In this document: positions 1-8,438 of the stretch, piece by piece
How the letters are laid out: the number at the start of each line of letters is the position of its first letter
Numbering within the stretch: the first letter of the stretch is position 1
Assembly: GCF_023017165.1 (NCBI RefSeq)
Contig: NZ_JALKBW010000001.1
Span: 868,001 to 932,000 of the forward strand
Length of the DNA: 64,000 nt
Direction of reading: 5' to 3'
From: Gordonia alkaliphila
GTDB taxonomy: Bacteria > Actinomycetota > Actinomycetes > Mycobacteriales > Mycobacteriaceae
The notes under the pieces: model-generated
Databases searched by the model: none
Told to the model about the DNA's origin: nothing
Seen by the model: the letters and a program-made list of their open reading frames with translations, nothing else
Position numbers and translations under genes: made by a program

Positions 1-495
1 CTTCTCCGGGACCACCATCACCTTGCCGACGGTCTCCATCAGCCGGACCGCGACCGCGACCTGCTCCTCGTCGGCGTGCCGACCGGCGCAGACCGCACTC
101 ATGCCCTCGTTGACGAGCATCGGGGTATTGGGCATAACCCGGATCACCGGGGTGCCGGCGGGCAGCGCGGCCTCGTAGCGCACCGTCGGGATGCCGGCCA
201 CCAGCGACACCGTGATGCGCTCGGTCTCGCCGCTGTCGTCGGCCCGCGCCAATTCTCGCAGGACCGACTCGACGGCGTCCGGCTTCACCGCGAGGAAGAC
301 CACCTGCGCGCTCTCGGCCGCGTCCCGCACGTCCTGCGTCACGCGGACGCCGTAGTCCTCGGCGAGCTCGGTCGCCCGCGCCGGCAGCTTCTCCACCACC
401 ACCAGGTCGCGGCTGGGCTTGCCCGCCTTGATCAGGCCGGCCAGCAGGGCCTCACCGATCTTGCCGCCGCCGATGATCGCTACCCGCTCGCTCAT
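1..495 (-). CDS. proC: Pyrroline-5-carboxylate reductase ProC (C-terminus off the left edge)
   Basis: This gene encodes pyrroline-5-carboxylate reductase, which performs the last step of proline synthesis, NAD(P)H-dependent reduction of pyrroline-5-carboxylate. The first 165 codons are present and the frame runs open off the window, so the C-terminal dimerisation domain is missing here. An ATG at 495 opens with VAIIGGGKIGEALL, a Rossmann GxGxxG nucleotide-binding loop, followed by VVFLAVKP and VIRVMPNTP, both typical of ProC. It lies upstream in transcription of nothing visible and downstream neighbours are cut off. The thioesterase and isomerase genes beside it match the Rv0498-Rv0500 order of M. 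tuberculosis, where Rv0500 is proC. The family assignment is secure; only the end is unseen. Confidence 0.93.
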   Translation of the reverse strand, partial: MSERVAIIGGGKIGEALLAGLIKAGKPSRDLVVVEKLPARATELAEDYGVRVTQDVRDAAESAQVVFLAVKPDAVESVLRELARADDSGETERITVSLVAGIPTVRYEAALPAGTPVIRVMPNTPMLVNEGMSAVCAGRHADEEQVAVAVRLMETVGKVMVVPEK

Positions 496-543
496 GTCGT
501 CTCTCTCGTCTTCTCGCTCGTGTCGTTCTCTGGTCGATCCGGG

Positions 544-1413
544 TCAGCGCGCGCTCGGGATGAGCGCCAACTGCCGCGACTGCGCCACCAGGGCGCCGGT
601 CTCGTCGACCACCGCATGGTCCTCGGCGAACATGCCCTGTCCCACCTCGGTGCTGGTGGCGGCGAACCGCAGCCACCCGGCACCGTCCGGCCCGGTCTCG
701 GGCACCCGCCGCAGGTACGTGGTCAGCTGCACGGTGGGCGCCCAGCCGAACAAGCCGAGGTTCATCACCACCGGCGGCGAGACGTCGCACACCAGCACCG
801 GGAAGTCCGCCGCCATGCTCGCCGGCTGTGCCGCCGGGTCCTTGGGGCGCGTCCAGCCGCGGATCTGCGGCTCGCCCTGCTCACCGCGCAGCACCGGGAA
901 CCAGTGCGGATCCAGCGCCAGATCCATCGCGGGCGCCAGGTGCATCACCTCGCCGAGCGGCGAGTCGTCGATCGGCACCGCATCGGCGGTCGGGACCGGC
1001 GGCAGGTCGTCGAGCACGGTGCCGCCGCTGTGGTGCGGGTCGCCGACGTCGGGCCGGCCCAGCGTCACCGACGACGAGACCATCACCCGGTCGGCCTGCA
1101 GCACGTCGACGTGCGCCAGCGAGACGGTGCGGCCCCGCTTGAGCAGGCGGACGGCGAGGGTCACCTCGGCCGGGTCGGGCGCGGCCAGGAAGTCGCTGGC
1201 CACCGCGATGGCCGTGGTGCCCGCGGGCTGATCCGGGCCGCCCAGGCGGTACAGAGCGGCACGGGCCGCGGAGGCCGCCATCATCTGCAGGCTGCCGCCG
1301 TGCACCTTGGGTCCGATGGTGAAGGCGGGCGAGACCGAGCCCCGGTAGGTGACGGAGTCGGCGTCGTCGCCGATCACGTCGAAGGTCAGCAGGTCACCAA
1401 GCACGGTCGACAT
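544..1413 (-). CDS. Acyl-CoA thioesterase family protein (double hotdog)
   Basis: A 289-residue soluble protein with the layout of double-hotdog acyl-CoA thioesterases (TesB/4HBT_3 type). The N-terminal half carries VHGGSLQMMAASAARAAL, the usual hotdog helix, and the C-terminal half repeats a hotdog-like stretch ending in VVDETGALVAQSRQLALI, the typical closing strand motif of this family. It corresponds in position to Rv0499 of M. tuberculosis, between the Rv0498 isomerase and proC. Its ATG at 1413 lies inside the end of the upstream isomerase gene (20-base overlap), which suggests translational coupling in one transcript. The substrate is unknown; the thioesterase role is a family inference and no catalytic residue was assigned. 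Confidence 0.75.
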   Translation of the reverse strand: MSTVLGDLLTFDVIGDDADSVTYRGSVSPAFTIGPKVHGGSLQMMAASAARAALYRLGGPDQPAGTTAIAVASDFLAAPDPAEVTLAVRLLKRGRTVSLAHVDVLQADRVMVSSSVTLGRPDVGDPHHSGGTVLDDLPPVPTADAVPIDDSPLGEVMHLAPAMDLALDPHWFPVLRGEQGEPQIRGWTRPKDPAAQPASMAADFPVLVCDVSPPVVMNLGLFGWAPTVQLTTYLRRVPETGPDGAGWLRFAATSTEVGQGMFAEDHAVVDETGALVAQSRQLALIPSAR

Positions 1414-2290
1414 GTTCGTCCTGTCGTGGGTTGCGGGCCAGATGGGTCTGGGCGAATTCCAGCGAGCGGGTCAGCATGGCGCTGCGCTCGGCCTTGTTCT
1501 TGGCCGACCCGGTGTGCACTTCGAGCACCACCGAACCGGCGAAGTCGCCGTCGGCGAGGTGGTTGCAGACGGCCACGCACGGCTGGGAGCCGTCGCCGGG
1601 GATCAGGTGCTCGTCGGTGGCCGCACCGGTGCCGTCGGTCAGGTGCAGGTGCGCCAGTCCGGCGCCCATCCGGTCGACCAGCTCCAGCGCGTCCACGCCG
1701 GCGGTCGCCGCATGCGACAGGTCGAGCGTGTAGTTGTCGTAGCCGTGGTCGGTGGGGTCGATCGATTTGCCGAAGGCCGACGCGTGCAGGCCCGGCGCTC
1801 CGCCGCGCTCGGCCATCCGATGGGCGGACCGGGCGCCCGCGCCGAAGAGGCGGTCGGCGCGCATCGGGAACATGTTCTCCACGGCCACCTTCACGTCGCT
1901 GTCGGCTTCGAGACGCCGGACCAGCTTGTCGAAGCCGCGCACGTATTCGCGCTGCCAGCGGAACGGCGGGTGCACCACCACGGTGTCCGCGCCCAGATCC
2001 TCGGCGGCCTGCACCGACCGCACCAGTTTGGCCGACGGGTCGCGGCCCCAGACGCGCTGGGAGATCAGCAGGCACGGGGCGTGCACGGACAGCACGGGCA
2101 CCTGGTACTTCTGCGACAGGTGCGCGACGTGGGCCACGTCCTGGCTCACCGGATCCGACCACACCATCAGCTCGATGCCGTCGTAGCCGATCTCGGCGGC
2201 GTACGCGAAGGCCGCCTCGGTGTTCTGCGGGTAGACCGACGCCGTGGACAGACCGATCGGAATCTCCGGTCGGAGGGCAGGAGGGTGCAA
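1394..2290 (-). CDS. Sugar phosphate isomerase/epimerase (Rv0498-like TIM barrel)
   Basis: A 298-residue protein of the xylose-isomerase-like TIM-barrel family (AP endonuclease 2 superfamily). Typical strands are visible: IPIGLSTASVYP near the start, GYDGIELMVWS, VPVLSVHAPCLL, TVVVHPPFRW, VKVAVENMFP and LAHLHLTDG, with acidic and histidine residues at strand ends where this fold binds metal. It sits between the membrane protein gene (3-base gap upstream) and the thioesterase gene (overlap downstream), as does Rv0498 in M. tuberculosis. The actual sugar substrate cannot be told from the sequence. It starts at ATG 2290. Confidence 0.8.
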   Translation of the reverse strand: MHPPALRPEIPIGLSTASVYPQNTEAAFAYAAEIGYDGIELMVWSDPVSQDVAHVAHLSQKYQVPVLSVHAPCLLISQRVWGRDPSAKLVRSVQAAEDLGADTVVVHPPFRWQREYVRGFDKLVRRLEADSDVKVAVENMFPMRADRLFGAGARSAHRMAERGGAPGLHASAFGKSIDPTDHGYDNYTLDLSHAATAGVDALELVDRMGAGLAHLHLTDGTGAATDEHLIPGDGSQPCVAVCNHLADGDFAGSVVLEVHTGSAKNKAERSAMLTRSLEFAQTHLARNPRQDEHVDRAW

Positions 2291-2292
2291 CG

Positions 2293-3186
2293 TCAGACCA
2301 GCATCACCAGCGGGCCGATCGTCACGATCAGCCCCACCGCCAGCGCCAGCAGCGTGGTGGGCAGGTCCCGCTTACGCAGCACGTAGGCGAAGGTGACGAT
2401 CGCGAAGATCACCAGCACGGCTAGGATCAGCGCGAAGTACACGTACTGCTTCCACAGCACGGTGAAGCCCCAGAACAGGCCGCCGCCGATCAGCACGCCC
2501 AGCAGCACCTCGCCGACCAGACCGAGCCAGCCCAGAGCCGCCGAACGCGGGTGCTCCGCGGCATCGGCGTCGGCCTTCGCCGCCTTCGCGGCCTTCTGCT
2601 CGGCCTTCTTCGCCGCCTTCTCGGCCTTCTTGTCCGCCTTGTCGACCTTGGCCTCGTCGGCGGCCGTGTCGGGCTCCGGCGCAGCCTTCGTCGCCACCTC
2701 GGCGGCGGCGTCGTCCGCCACGGGTGTCTGCGGCGCGGTGACCACGGTGGGGTCGATGTCGGCGGCCGGCTGCACCACCAGCGCGGCGTTCGCACCGGTC
2801 GGCAGGTCCTCGCCGATCAGGTCGTCGCTCTCCACCCGGCGCAGCGAGCCGGTGTCGGTGACCACCGGGATGATGCCGGTCACCACGTTGGCCGACTCGG
2901 GCTTGGCGACGGCCCCGGGCTTGGCGGCGGCGGGCGTGTGCGCCGGCATGCCGCTGGCGCCGATGACGCGCGCCTTCGGCGCGGCCGGCGCGGCCGCGGT
3001 GGGCGGCGTGTACGCGGGCATGCCGGAGGCCGTGGTGGGCCGCTCCGGCTCGGTGGTCGACGTCGACGGTTCGGTCGCGGCACGACGCACCGACAGCGAG
3101 TCGGCGCGCGGGAACGCGGTGTCCTCGGCGGTGCGGGCGATCAGTTCTTCGACGGTGATCGGAACCGGATCCGGCTCATGTGCCAT
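2293..3186 (-). CDS. Conserved membrane protein, Rv0497-like
   Basis: A 297-residue protein with a long polar N-terminal part and three hydrophobic segments in the last 90 residues. The N-terminal 190 residues are rich in Ala, Pro, Thr and contain two related blocks (ASGMPAYTP and ASGMPAHTP) and then a charged Ala/Lys run around residues 165-200 (KAEKAAKKAEQKAAKAAK), which looks like a helical linker. The position between the isomerase and ppx genes matches Rv0497 of M. tuberculosis, a conserved membrane protein of unknown role. The topology suggests a cytoplasmic disordered region anchored by a three-helix membrane domain. Function unknown. Confidence 0.75.
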   Translation of the reverse strand: MAHEPDPVPITVEELIARTAEDTAFPRADSLSVRRAATEPSTSTTEPERPTTASGMPAYTPPTAAAPAAPKARVIGASGMPAHTPAAAKPGAVAKPESANVVTGIIPVVTDTGSLRRVESDDLIGEDLPTGANAALVVQPAADIDPTVVTAPQTPVADDAAAEVATKAAPEPDTAADEAKVDKADKKAEKAAKKAEQKAAKAAKADADAAEHPRSAALGWLGLVGEVLLGVLIGGGLFWGFTVLWKQYVYFALILAVLVIFAIVTFAYVLRKRDLPTTLLALAVGLIVTIGPLVMLV

Positions 3187-3225
3187 CGGCGGCCAACTCC
3201 ATCCTGGTCGTGGTTGCGCCCAATC

Positions 3226-4185
3226 CTAGGGGGCGATGGTCATCGGTCCGGCAGGCTCGCTGTCGAGACGGCGCAGAATGACGCCTTCCCGCAGTGCCCA
3301 CGGACAGATTTCCAGTCTATCGACACCCAGCGCGCGCATGGTCGCCTCGGCCACGAGGGCGCCGGCCACCACCTGCGGGGCCCGGTCGGCGCTGACGCCT
3401 TCCAGTTCGGCCCGGTCGGCGGTGGTCATCCGCGAGATGAACGCGATGAGCTGCCGGATGCCGTCCTGGGTCACGGTGCGCTGCACGTGCGGGCCCGCGC
3501 TCGACGGCGCGGCGCCGGTGAGACGGGCCAGCATGCGGAAGGTCTTCGACGAGCCCACCGCCAGGTGCGGTTTGCCCGCCGAGCGCAGTTCCTTGGCCGG
3601 CGCGCGGAGTTCGGCGTCGAGCCAGTCGCGGAGCACGGCGATGCGTCGTCGATCCGGCGGGTCGTCCTGAATCCACTCGCGCGTCAGACGGCCCGCGCCC
3701 AGCGGCAGCGAGATCGCGATCTCCGGCTCCTCGTCGACGCCGTTGGACATCTCCAGCGAGCCGCCGCCGATATCGAGCGCCAGAATGCGGCCGGCCTGCC
3801 AGCCGTACCAGCGCCGCACCGCGAGGGAGGTCAGGCGCGCCTCGTCGACCCCGGACAGCACGGTCACGTCCAGCTCCGAGGTCTTCTTGATCCGGGAGAG
3901 CACCTCGTCGGTGTTGGTGGCGTCGCGCACCGCGGAGGTGGCGAAGGCCATGATCTCGCCGCAACCGGACGCGGTGGCGATCTTGGTGAACTCCTCGATG
4001 GTGGACACCAGCAGGTCGGCGCCGTAGTCGGTCATCCGGCCGCCGTCGTCGATCTGTTCGGCCAGGCGCAGCACCGCCTTGGTGGAGCTCATCGCCGTCG
4101 GCGCGCCGCCGGCCTGCGCATCCACCACGAGCATGTGCACCGTATTGCTGCCCACATCGAGCACTCCGAGTCTCACCGTCATCAA
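3226..4185 (-). CDS. ppx: Ppx/GppA family exopolyphosphatase
   Basis: A 319-residue member of the Ppx/GppA phosphatase family (ASKHA fold), acting on inorganic polyphosphate and possibly on guanosine pentaphosphate. Visible signatures are the N-terminal [15 protein letters not shown] phosphate loop, [11 protein letters not shown], and [13 protein letters not shown], the second phosphate-binding loop. The length matches short actinobacterial Ppx1 (Rv0496), which lacks the C-terminal HD domain of the E. coli enzyme. It starts with ATGATG at 4185, is 39 bases upstream of the membrane protein gene and diverges from the Rv0495c-like gene. Placement near regX3/senX3, a phosphate-responsive pair in mycobacteria, fits a role in phosphate and polyphosphate balance. 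Confidence 0.9.
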   Translation of the reverse strand: MMTVRLGVLDVGSNTVHMLVVDAQAGGAPTAMSSTKAVLRLAEQIDDGGRMTDYGADLLVSTIEEFTKIATASGCGEIMAFATSAVRDATNTDEVLSRIKKTSELDVTVLSGVDEARLTSLAVRRWYGWQAGRILALDIGGGSLEMSNGVDEEPEIAISLPLGAGRLTREWIQDDPPDRRRIAVLRDWLDAELRAPAKELRSAGKPHLAVGSSKTFRMLARLTGAAPSSAGPHVQRTVTQDGIRQLIAFISRMTTADRAELEGVSADRAPQVVAGALVAEATMRALGVDRLEICPWALREGVILRRLDSEPAGPMTIAP

Positions 4186-4235
4186 ATTACTGCGCGACGG
4201 GCATCAATGCGACCTGGGGACTACGGTGGAGCGCT

Positions 4236-5078
4236 GTGGCCACCGATCGCAGCGGCGCGCAGCCCGCGCCCGAGGTGCCGCTCGACTTCCCGCGCGAGTG
4301 GTACGAGTTCTTCGACCCTGCCGACCCCGAGCACCTGATCAGCGTCGATCTGACCTGGTTGCTGTCGCGGTGGTCGTGCGTCTTCGGCACGCCCGCGTGC
4401 CAGGGCATCATCGCCAGTCGGCCGGACGACGGGTGCTGCACGCACGGCGCCTATCTGACCGACGACGACGATCGCGCCCGCCTGGTCAAGGGCATGGAGC
4501 TGCTGACCGAGGACAACTGGGAGTTCTACAAGAAGGGCACCGGCAAGGATCCGCTCGGCGCGCGCGGCTACCTGGAGGAGAACGACCTCGACGGCGAGCC
4601 CGCGCTGAAGACGCGCGTGCACAAGGGCGCGTGCATCTTCTTGAACCGGCCCGGCTTCGGTGCCGGGCAGGGCTGCGCGCTGCACGCGGCGGCACTGGCC
4701 CGCGGACTGGAGCCGCTGACGGTGAAGCCGGACGTGTGCTGGCAGCTGCCGGTGCGGCGGGAGAACGAGTGGGTCACCCGGCCGGACGGCACCGAGATCC
4801 TCAAGACCATCATCGGCGAATACGACCGCCGCGGCTGGGGCGAGGGCGGGCACGACCTGGACTGGTACTGCTCCGGCTCCCCCGACGCCCACGTGGGCGC
4901 CGAGCCGGTGTACGTCTCGTACGCGCCCGAGCTCACCGAGCTGATCGGCGCCCCGGCCTACGAGGCACTGGCCAAGGCCTGCCGACTGCGGGCCGATCTG
5001 GGCATCGTCGCCGTGCACCCGGCCACCGCGGCCGCGACCACCCGCCGCACCACGGACCTGAAGTACGAGCAGCTCTGA
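4236..5078 (+). CDS. Conserved cysteine-rich protein, Rv0495c-like
   Basis: A 280-residue conserved actinobacterial protein of unknown function, in the position of Rv0495c between ppx and regX3. It is read from GTG 4236. The central part contains a striking cysteine set: CVFGTPAC, then [10 protein letters not shown] around residues 66-75, then [21 protein letters not shown] near residues 128-150. These spaced Cys/His residues could bind a metal or iron-sulfur cluster, as in YkgJ-like proteins, but I cannot confirm that relation. No signal peptide or membrane segment is present. The stop lies 19 bases from the stop of regX3 on the other strand, so the two genes converge with almost no spacer. 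Confidence 0.75.
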   Translation: MATDRSGAQPAPEVPLDFPREWYEFFDPADPEHLISVDLTWLLSRWSCVFGTPACQGIIASRPDDGCCTHGAYLTDDDDRARLVKGMELLTEDNWEFYKKGTGKDPLGARGYLEENDLDGEPALKTRVHKGACIFLNRPGFGAGQGCALHAAALARGLEPLTVKPDVCWQLPVRRENEWVTRPDGTEILKTIIGEYDRRGWGEGGHDLDWYCSGSPDAHVGAEPVYVSYAPELTELIGAPAYEALAKACRLRADLGIVAVHPATAAATTRRTTDLKYEQL

Positions 5079-5097
5079 GCGAGCTGAGCCGGACCTT

Positions 5098-5787
5098 CTA
5101 GGGCTCGAACTTGTAACCGAGTCCGCGCAGCGTGATCAGGTGGCGGGGCTGGCTGGGGTCCGGTTCGATCTTCGAGCGCAGACGCTTCACGTGGACGTCG
5201 AGCGTCTTGGTGTCGCCGACGTAGTCCGCGCCCCACACCCGGTCGATCAGCTGGCTGCGGGTCAGCACGCGCCCCGCATTGCGCAGCAGGTATTCGAGGA
5301 GGTCGAACTCCTTGAGCGGCAGGGTCACGTCGGCGCCGGCCGCGGTGACGGTGTGCCGCTGCACGTCCATCCGGACTGGGCCCACCTCGAGCACGCCGAT
5401 GGCGGCGTCGTCGTCGTCGGCCACCACGCCGCCGCGGCGCAGCACCGCGCGGATGCGGGCGATCAGCTCGCGCGCCGAGTACGGCTTGGTGATGTAGTCG
5501 TCGGCCCCCAGTTCGAGGCCCACCACCTTGTCGATCTCGCTGTCGCGGGCGGTCACCATGATCACCGGGGTCGACGACTTGGCGCGGATCATCTTGCAGA
5601 TCTCGGTGCCGGAGACGCCCGGCAGCATGAGATCGAGCAGCACGATGTCGGGGGTCAGGCGGTCGAAGGCCGCGACGGCTTCGGTGCCGTCGTTGATGAT
5701 GCTGGCTTCGAAGCCCTCCTTGCGGAGCAGAAAGGCGAGCGGATCGGCGAGAGCTTCTTCGTCTTCGACGATGAGTACGTGCGTCAA
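5098..5787 (-). CDS. regX3: Response regulator RegX3
   Basis: A 229-residue OmpR/PhoB-class DNA-binding response regulator. The receiver domain (residues 1-120) has IVEDEE at 6-11, phosphoacceptor Asp52 in LLDLMLPG, VTARDS and the KPY switch lysine; the C-terminal winged helix ends with DVHVKRLRSKIEPDP and LRGLGYKFEP. It is the partner of SenX3, which in mycobacteria senses phosphate limitation. No ATG or GTG is available in frame near the receiver start, so TTG at 5787 is chosen; AGAGGA lies about 9 bases upstream. That TTG overlaps the senX3 stop as TTGA, so the two are translationally coupled. M. tuberculosis has repeated elements between these genes; none are present here. Confidence 0.93.
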   Translation of the reverse strand: MTHVLIVEDEEALADPLAFLLRKEGFEASIINDGTEAVAAFDRLTPDIVLLDLMLPGVSGTEICKMIRAKSSTPVIMVTARDSEIDKVVGLELGADDYITKPYSARELIARIRAVLRRGGVVADDDDAAIGVLEVGPVRMDVQRHTVTAAGADVTLPLKEFDLLEYLLRNAGRVLTRSQLIDRVWGADYVGDTKTLDVHVKRLRSKIEPDPSQPRHLITLRGLGYKFEP

Positions 5788-6959
5788 GGCGTGCGTTCCT
5801 CTACTTCGGGGGAATGTTCGATGGGGATGTACAGGGTGAACGTGGAGCCGGTGCCGGGCTGACTCCACAGGCCGATGTGGCCACCGTGGCTGGCGGCGAC
5901 GTGCTTGACGATCGCCAGGCCCAGGCCGGTGCCGCCGGTGGCGCGCGAGCGCGCCTTGTCGACGCGGAAGAACCGTTCGAAGACACGCTGCTGATCGGCG
6001 GGTGCGATGCCGATGCCGCGGTCGGTCACGGCGATCGCCACCATCTCCTCGCCGTCCACTTCCACCACGCGCCGACTCACCGACACCACGTCGCCGGGCA
6101 CCGAATGGTTCACGGCGTTGACCAGCAGGTTGTTCAGGGCGGTGAGCAGCAGGGTGCGGTCGCCGGGTACCGCGAGGCCGGTGTCGTCGTCGGAGACCAG
6201 CTCGATCTGCGACACCTCGGCGCCGACCGCGGCCGAGCTGAGCGCGTCGTCGACCAGAGCGTCCACCTCCACGGTGGTGAACTCCTCGATGCGGCCCTCC
6301 TGCAGGCGGGACAGGCCGATCAGCTCGTTGATGAGGTTGCTCATCCGGTTGGCCTCGCGCAGCACGCGATGCCCGAAGTGCTCGACGGCCTGCGGGTCGT
6401 CGCGCGATTCCAGCATGGCCTCGGCCATCAGGCTGATCGCGCCGAGCGGGGTCTTCAGCTCGTGCGAGACGTTGGCTGCGAAGTCGCGGCGGGTGGCCTC
6501 CACGCGCAGGTTGGTGGAGTCGTCGTCGCCGTAGACCAGCGCGTACCGCGACGCTCCGACGTCGACGAGGCGGACCATGCATCGCACGTTCTCGATGGTG
6601 CGCGGCATGGTGCGGCCGGTGGAGACGAAACCCATGGCCGAGATCGGCGGCACGAATTCGAAGTGCCGGTCGACGCCGGTCAGGAAGACTTCGCTGACCA
6701 CTTCGGCCACCGGATCGGCGAGCACGTCGCGCAGCAGGCCCAGTTCGATGGCGCGCTGATTGAACAGCACCACGCCGTGATCGGCGTCGACCACAGCGAT
6801 GCCCGACTCCGAATGCGCCACCAGCAGGTTCAGCAGGCCGGTGCGGGAGACCGCGCCGTTCTCACCGAAGGAGACGTCCGGGCCGACGAGAGCCGGTCCG
6901 ACGATGCCGGGTGCGACCTGCTCGCTGGACGCGCGAAAGCTACCGGTGGATTCGGACAC
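5784..6959 (-). CDS. senX3: Sensor histidine kinase SenX3, apparently lacking transmembrane segments
   Basis: A 391-residue sensor kinase: PAS-like domain (about residues 42-145), dimerisation/phosphoacceptor helix with His166 in NVSHELKTP, then an HATPase_c domain with NNLLVNAVNH (N box), DRGIGIAPADQQRVFERFF and GGTGLGLAIVKHV (G boxes). It phosphorylates RegX3 encoded directly downstream. Mycobacterial SenX3 begins with two membrane helices; here the first 40 residues are polar and no hydrophobic segment of membrane length occurs. An in-frame stop at 6981-6983, just upstream of GTG 6959, rules out a longer N-terminus. The protein therefore looks cytosolic, which would need another way to couple to the phosphate transporter. 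Confidence 0.92.
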   Translation of the reverse strand: MSESTGSFRASSEQVAPGIVGPALVGPDVSFGENGAVSRTGLLNLLVAHSESGIAVVDADHGVVLFNQRAIELGLLRDVLADPVAEVVSEVFLTGVDRHFEFVPPISAMGFVSTGRTMPRTIENVRCMVRLVDVGASRYALVYGDDDSTNLRVEATRRDFAANVSHELKTPLGAISLMAEAMLESRDDPQAVEHFGHRVLREANRMSNLINELIGLSRLQEGRIEEFTTVEVDALVDDALSSAAVGAEVSQIELVSDDDTGLAVPGDRTLLLTALNNLLVNAVNHSVPGDVVSVSRRVVEVDGEEMVAIAVTDRGIGIAPADQQRVFERFFRVDKARSRATGGTGLGLAIVKHVAASHGGHIGLWSQPGTGSTFTLYIPIEHSPEVEERTP

Positions 6960-7033
6960 ACCGGTGAGTCTACGGTCCGGTCACCCGGGTTGCGAGCCGG
7001 CGCGGGCCGGTTCGGGAGGCGTTCACGAAGGGT

Positions 7034-7360
7034 TCACGCCGACGTCGACGTGACCACCAGATCCGAGTACTCCGGGTGCTTCTCCAGGTAGCTGACGACG
7101 TAGGAGCACACCGGAATCACCTTGTTGCCGTCGGCACGCACGCTCTCGAGGACCTGGCGGACCAGTTCGGCGGCGTAGCCGCGGCCGCCGAACCGGTCGT
7201 AGACCACCGTGTGGGTCAGGGCCAGGTGGGCGCCGGAATGCCCGGCGTCCCGCGTGTAATCGATGAACCCGATCTCGACGGTGCCACCGTCGTCCTCGAT
7301 GGTGGCGCGGAAGCGTTCGCGCTCAGCCAGATGCTCAACTGTGATTGCCCCGTCAGTCAT
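7034..7360 (-). CDS. Small GNAT-type N-acetyltransferase (YjdJ/COG2388-like)
   Basis: A 108-residue protein of the compact GCN5-related acetyltransferase group. It has IGFIDYTRD, then LTHTVVYDRFGGRGYAAELVR, which holds the acetyl-CoA-binding Q/R-x-x-G-x-A type loop (FGGRGYA), and the late VIPVCSYVVSYLEKHPEY, characteristic of the YjdJ-like group. The acceptor is unknown. It lies between gpmA and senX3 on the same strand, with 74 bases before senX3, and its ATG is at 7360. In M. tuberculosis gpm1 and senX3 are adjacent, so this gene is an addition relative to that order. Confidence 0.8.
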   Translation of the reverse strand: MTDGAITVEHLAERERFRATIEDDGGTVEIGFIDYTRDAGHSGAHLALTHTVVYDRFGGRGYAAELVRQVLESVRADGNKVIPVCSYVVSYLEKHPEYSDLVVTSTSA

Positions 7361-7399
7361 ACATCCAATGTAGCCGAGGGCATACAGTTACGCAGGGAA

Positions 7400-8164
7400 C
7401 TACTTTCCGCCCTGCGCAGCGACGGCGGCGACGCCCGCGGCGGCCGCTTCGGGATCCAGGTAGCGACCGCTGGGCGCCAGCGGATCGCCGCTCGGGGACA
7501 CCGCGCGCAGTTCGTCGTCCACCTCGTAGACCAGCGGATTGCCGGTCGGGATGTTCAGCTGGGCGATGTCCGCGTCGGAGATGCCGTCGAGGTACTTCAC
7601 CAGGGCGCGCAGCGAGTTGCCGTGCGCGGCGACGAGGACGTTCTTCCCTGCGCGCAGGTCGGCGCCGATGGCCTCGGCGTAGTACGGCATCAGGCGGGTC
7701 ACGACGTCCTGCAGGCATTCGGTCAGCGGCACCTCGATGCCGGCGTAACGCGGGTCGCCCACCTGGCTGTACTCGGCGTCGGCCGCGATGGCCGGCGGCG
7801 GGGTGTCGTAGCTGCGGCGCCACAGCATGAACTGCTCGTCGCCGTACTTGTCCTTGGTCTCGGCCTTGTTCAGGCCCTGCAGCGCACCGTAGTGGCGCTC
7901 GTTGAGACGCCAGTCGCGGACCACCGGGATCCACACGCGGTCGGCGGCGTCGAGCGCCAGCTGGGCGGTGATGATCGCGCGACGCAGCAGCGAGGTGTAG
8001 AGCACGTCGGGCAGCAGGTCGTTGGCGGCGAGCAGTTCGCCGGCGCGCTTGCCCTCGGCGCGACCCTTGTCGGTGAGGTTCACGTCCTGCCAGCCCGTGA
8101 ACTGGTTGGAGGCGTTCCATTCGCTCTCGCCGTGACGCATCAGAATCAGCTTGCCGTTGCTCAT
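7400..8164 (-). CDS. gpmA: 2,3-bisphosphoglycerate-dependent phosphoglycerate mutase
   Basis: A 254-residue dPGM, interconverting 3- and 2-phosphoglycerate in glycolysis and gluconeogenesis. It shows [12 protein letters not shown] with the phosphohistidine near residue 11, [29 protein letters not shown], and the late [13 protein letters not shown] containing the second catalytic histidine. All hallmark dPGM blocks are intact and the length is standard. The ATG at 8164 is chosen over an upstream in-frame codon because homologous N-termini begin just before the LILMRHG strand. It corresponds to gpm1 (Rv0489) in the mshA-senX3 neighbourhood. Confidence 0.95.
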   Translation of the reverse strand: MSNGKLILMRHGESEWNASNQFTGWQDVNLTDKGRAEGKRAGELLAANDLLPDVLYTSLLRRAIITAQLALDAADRVWIPVVRDWRLNERHYGALQGLNKAETKDKYGDEQFMLWRRSYDTPPPAIAADAEYSQVGDPRYAGIEVPLTECLQDVVTRLMPYYAEAIGADLRAGKNVLVAAHGNSLRALVKYLDGISDADIAQLNIPTGNPLVYEVDDELRAVSPSGDPLAPSGRYLDPEAAAAGVAAVAAQGGK

Positions 8165-8246
8165 GCCTTGATTCTGGCATAGGCCGTCGTCGCCCATCGC
8201 GGTGACCTGCGAGGTTCGGCCGGACAGACGACCACTTCACAACCTT

Positions 8247-8275
8247 CTGACCGGTAGTGCCTCGCGGCGTATGCT
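8247..8275 (+). promoter_or_regulatory. Candidate promoter for a leaderless transcript of the GNAT pair
   Basis: CTGACC at 8247-8252 and TATGCT at 8270-8275 are separated by 17 bases and resemble -35 and -10 elements. The ATG of the 51-codon gene begins at 8283, only 7 bases after the -10, and no ribosome binding site lies between. The expected transcription start would coincide with the start codon, giving a leaderless mRNA, which is common in actinobacteria. Inferred from sequence only. Confidence 0.5.
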
Positions 8276-8282
8276 TGGCGCC

Positions 8283-8438
8283 ATGGGGATCACTGAGCGC
8301 CGCGATAAGACACGTCAGGTCGACGTCACTCGAGTCAGCAGTGGGCAGCTTCAGCGAATGATGGAACGCCCCGCCCGCCCAAGCGCCAAGCTGCGCAACG
8401 CTCTGCGCCAGCGGCAAGAAGTCCGCCGCGCGAGTTGA
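8283..8438 (+). CDS. Small basic protein, candidate antitoxin of the following GNAT protein
   Basis: A 51-residue, strongly basic protein that I do not recognise as a known family. It contains 11 arginines, a middle motif RVSSGQLQRMMERPARPSAK and a C-terminal basic helix-like stretch. It starts at ATG 8283 directly behind a promoter-like sequence and its stop overlaps the TTG start of the next gene as TTGA. GNAT toxins such as TacT and AtaT are normally paired with ribbon-helix-helix DUF1778 antitoxins of about 90 residues; this protein is shorter and has no clear resemblance to those. Its coupling with the GNAT gene is the only reason to propose an antitoxin or adaptor role. Confidence 0.5.
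   Translation: MGITERRDKTRQVDVTRVSSGQLQRMMERPARPSAKLRNALRQRQEVRRAS

Noticed and set aside
2551..4338. A plus-strand frame of about 595 codons opposite the membrane protein and ppx genes
   Set aside because: Low-complexity Gly/Arg/Leu content typical of an antisense shadow; the minus-strand genes have clear motifs.
5098..6582. A single long frame spanning regX3 and antisense-like sequence of senX3
   Set aside because: The part beyond TTG 5787 is an off-frame reading of senX3, rich in Arg/Gly, and not a fusion.
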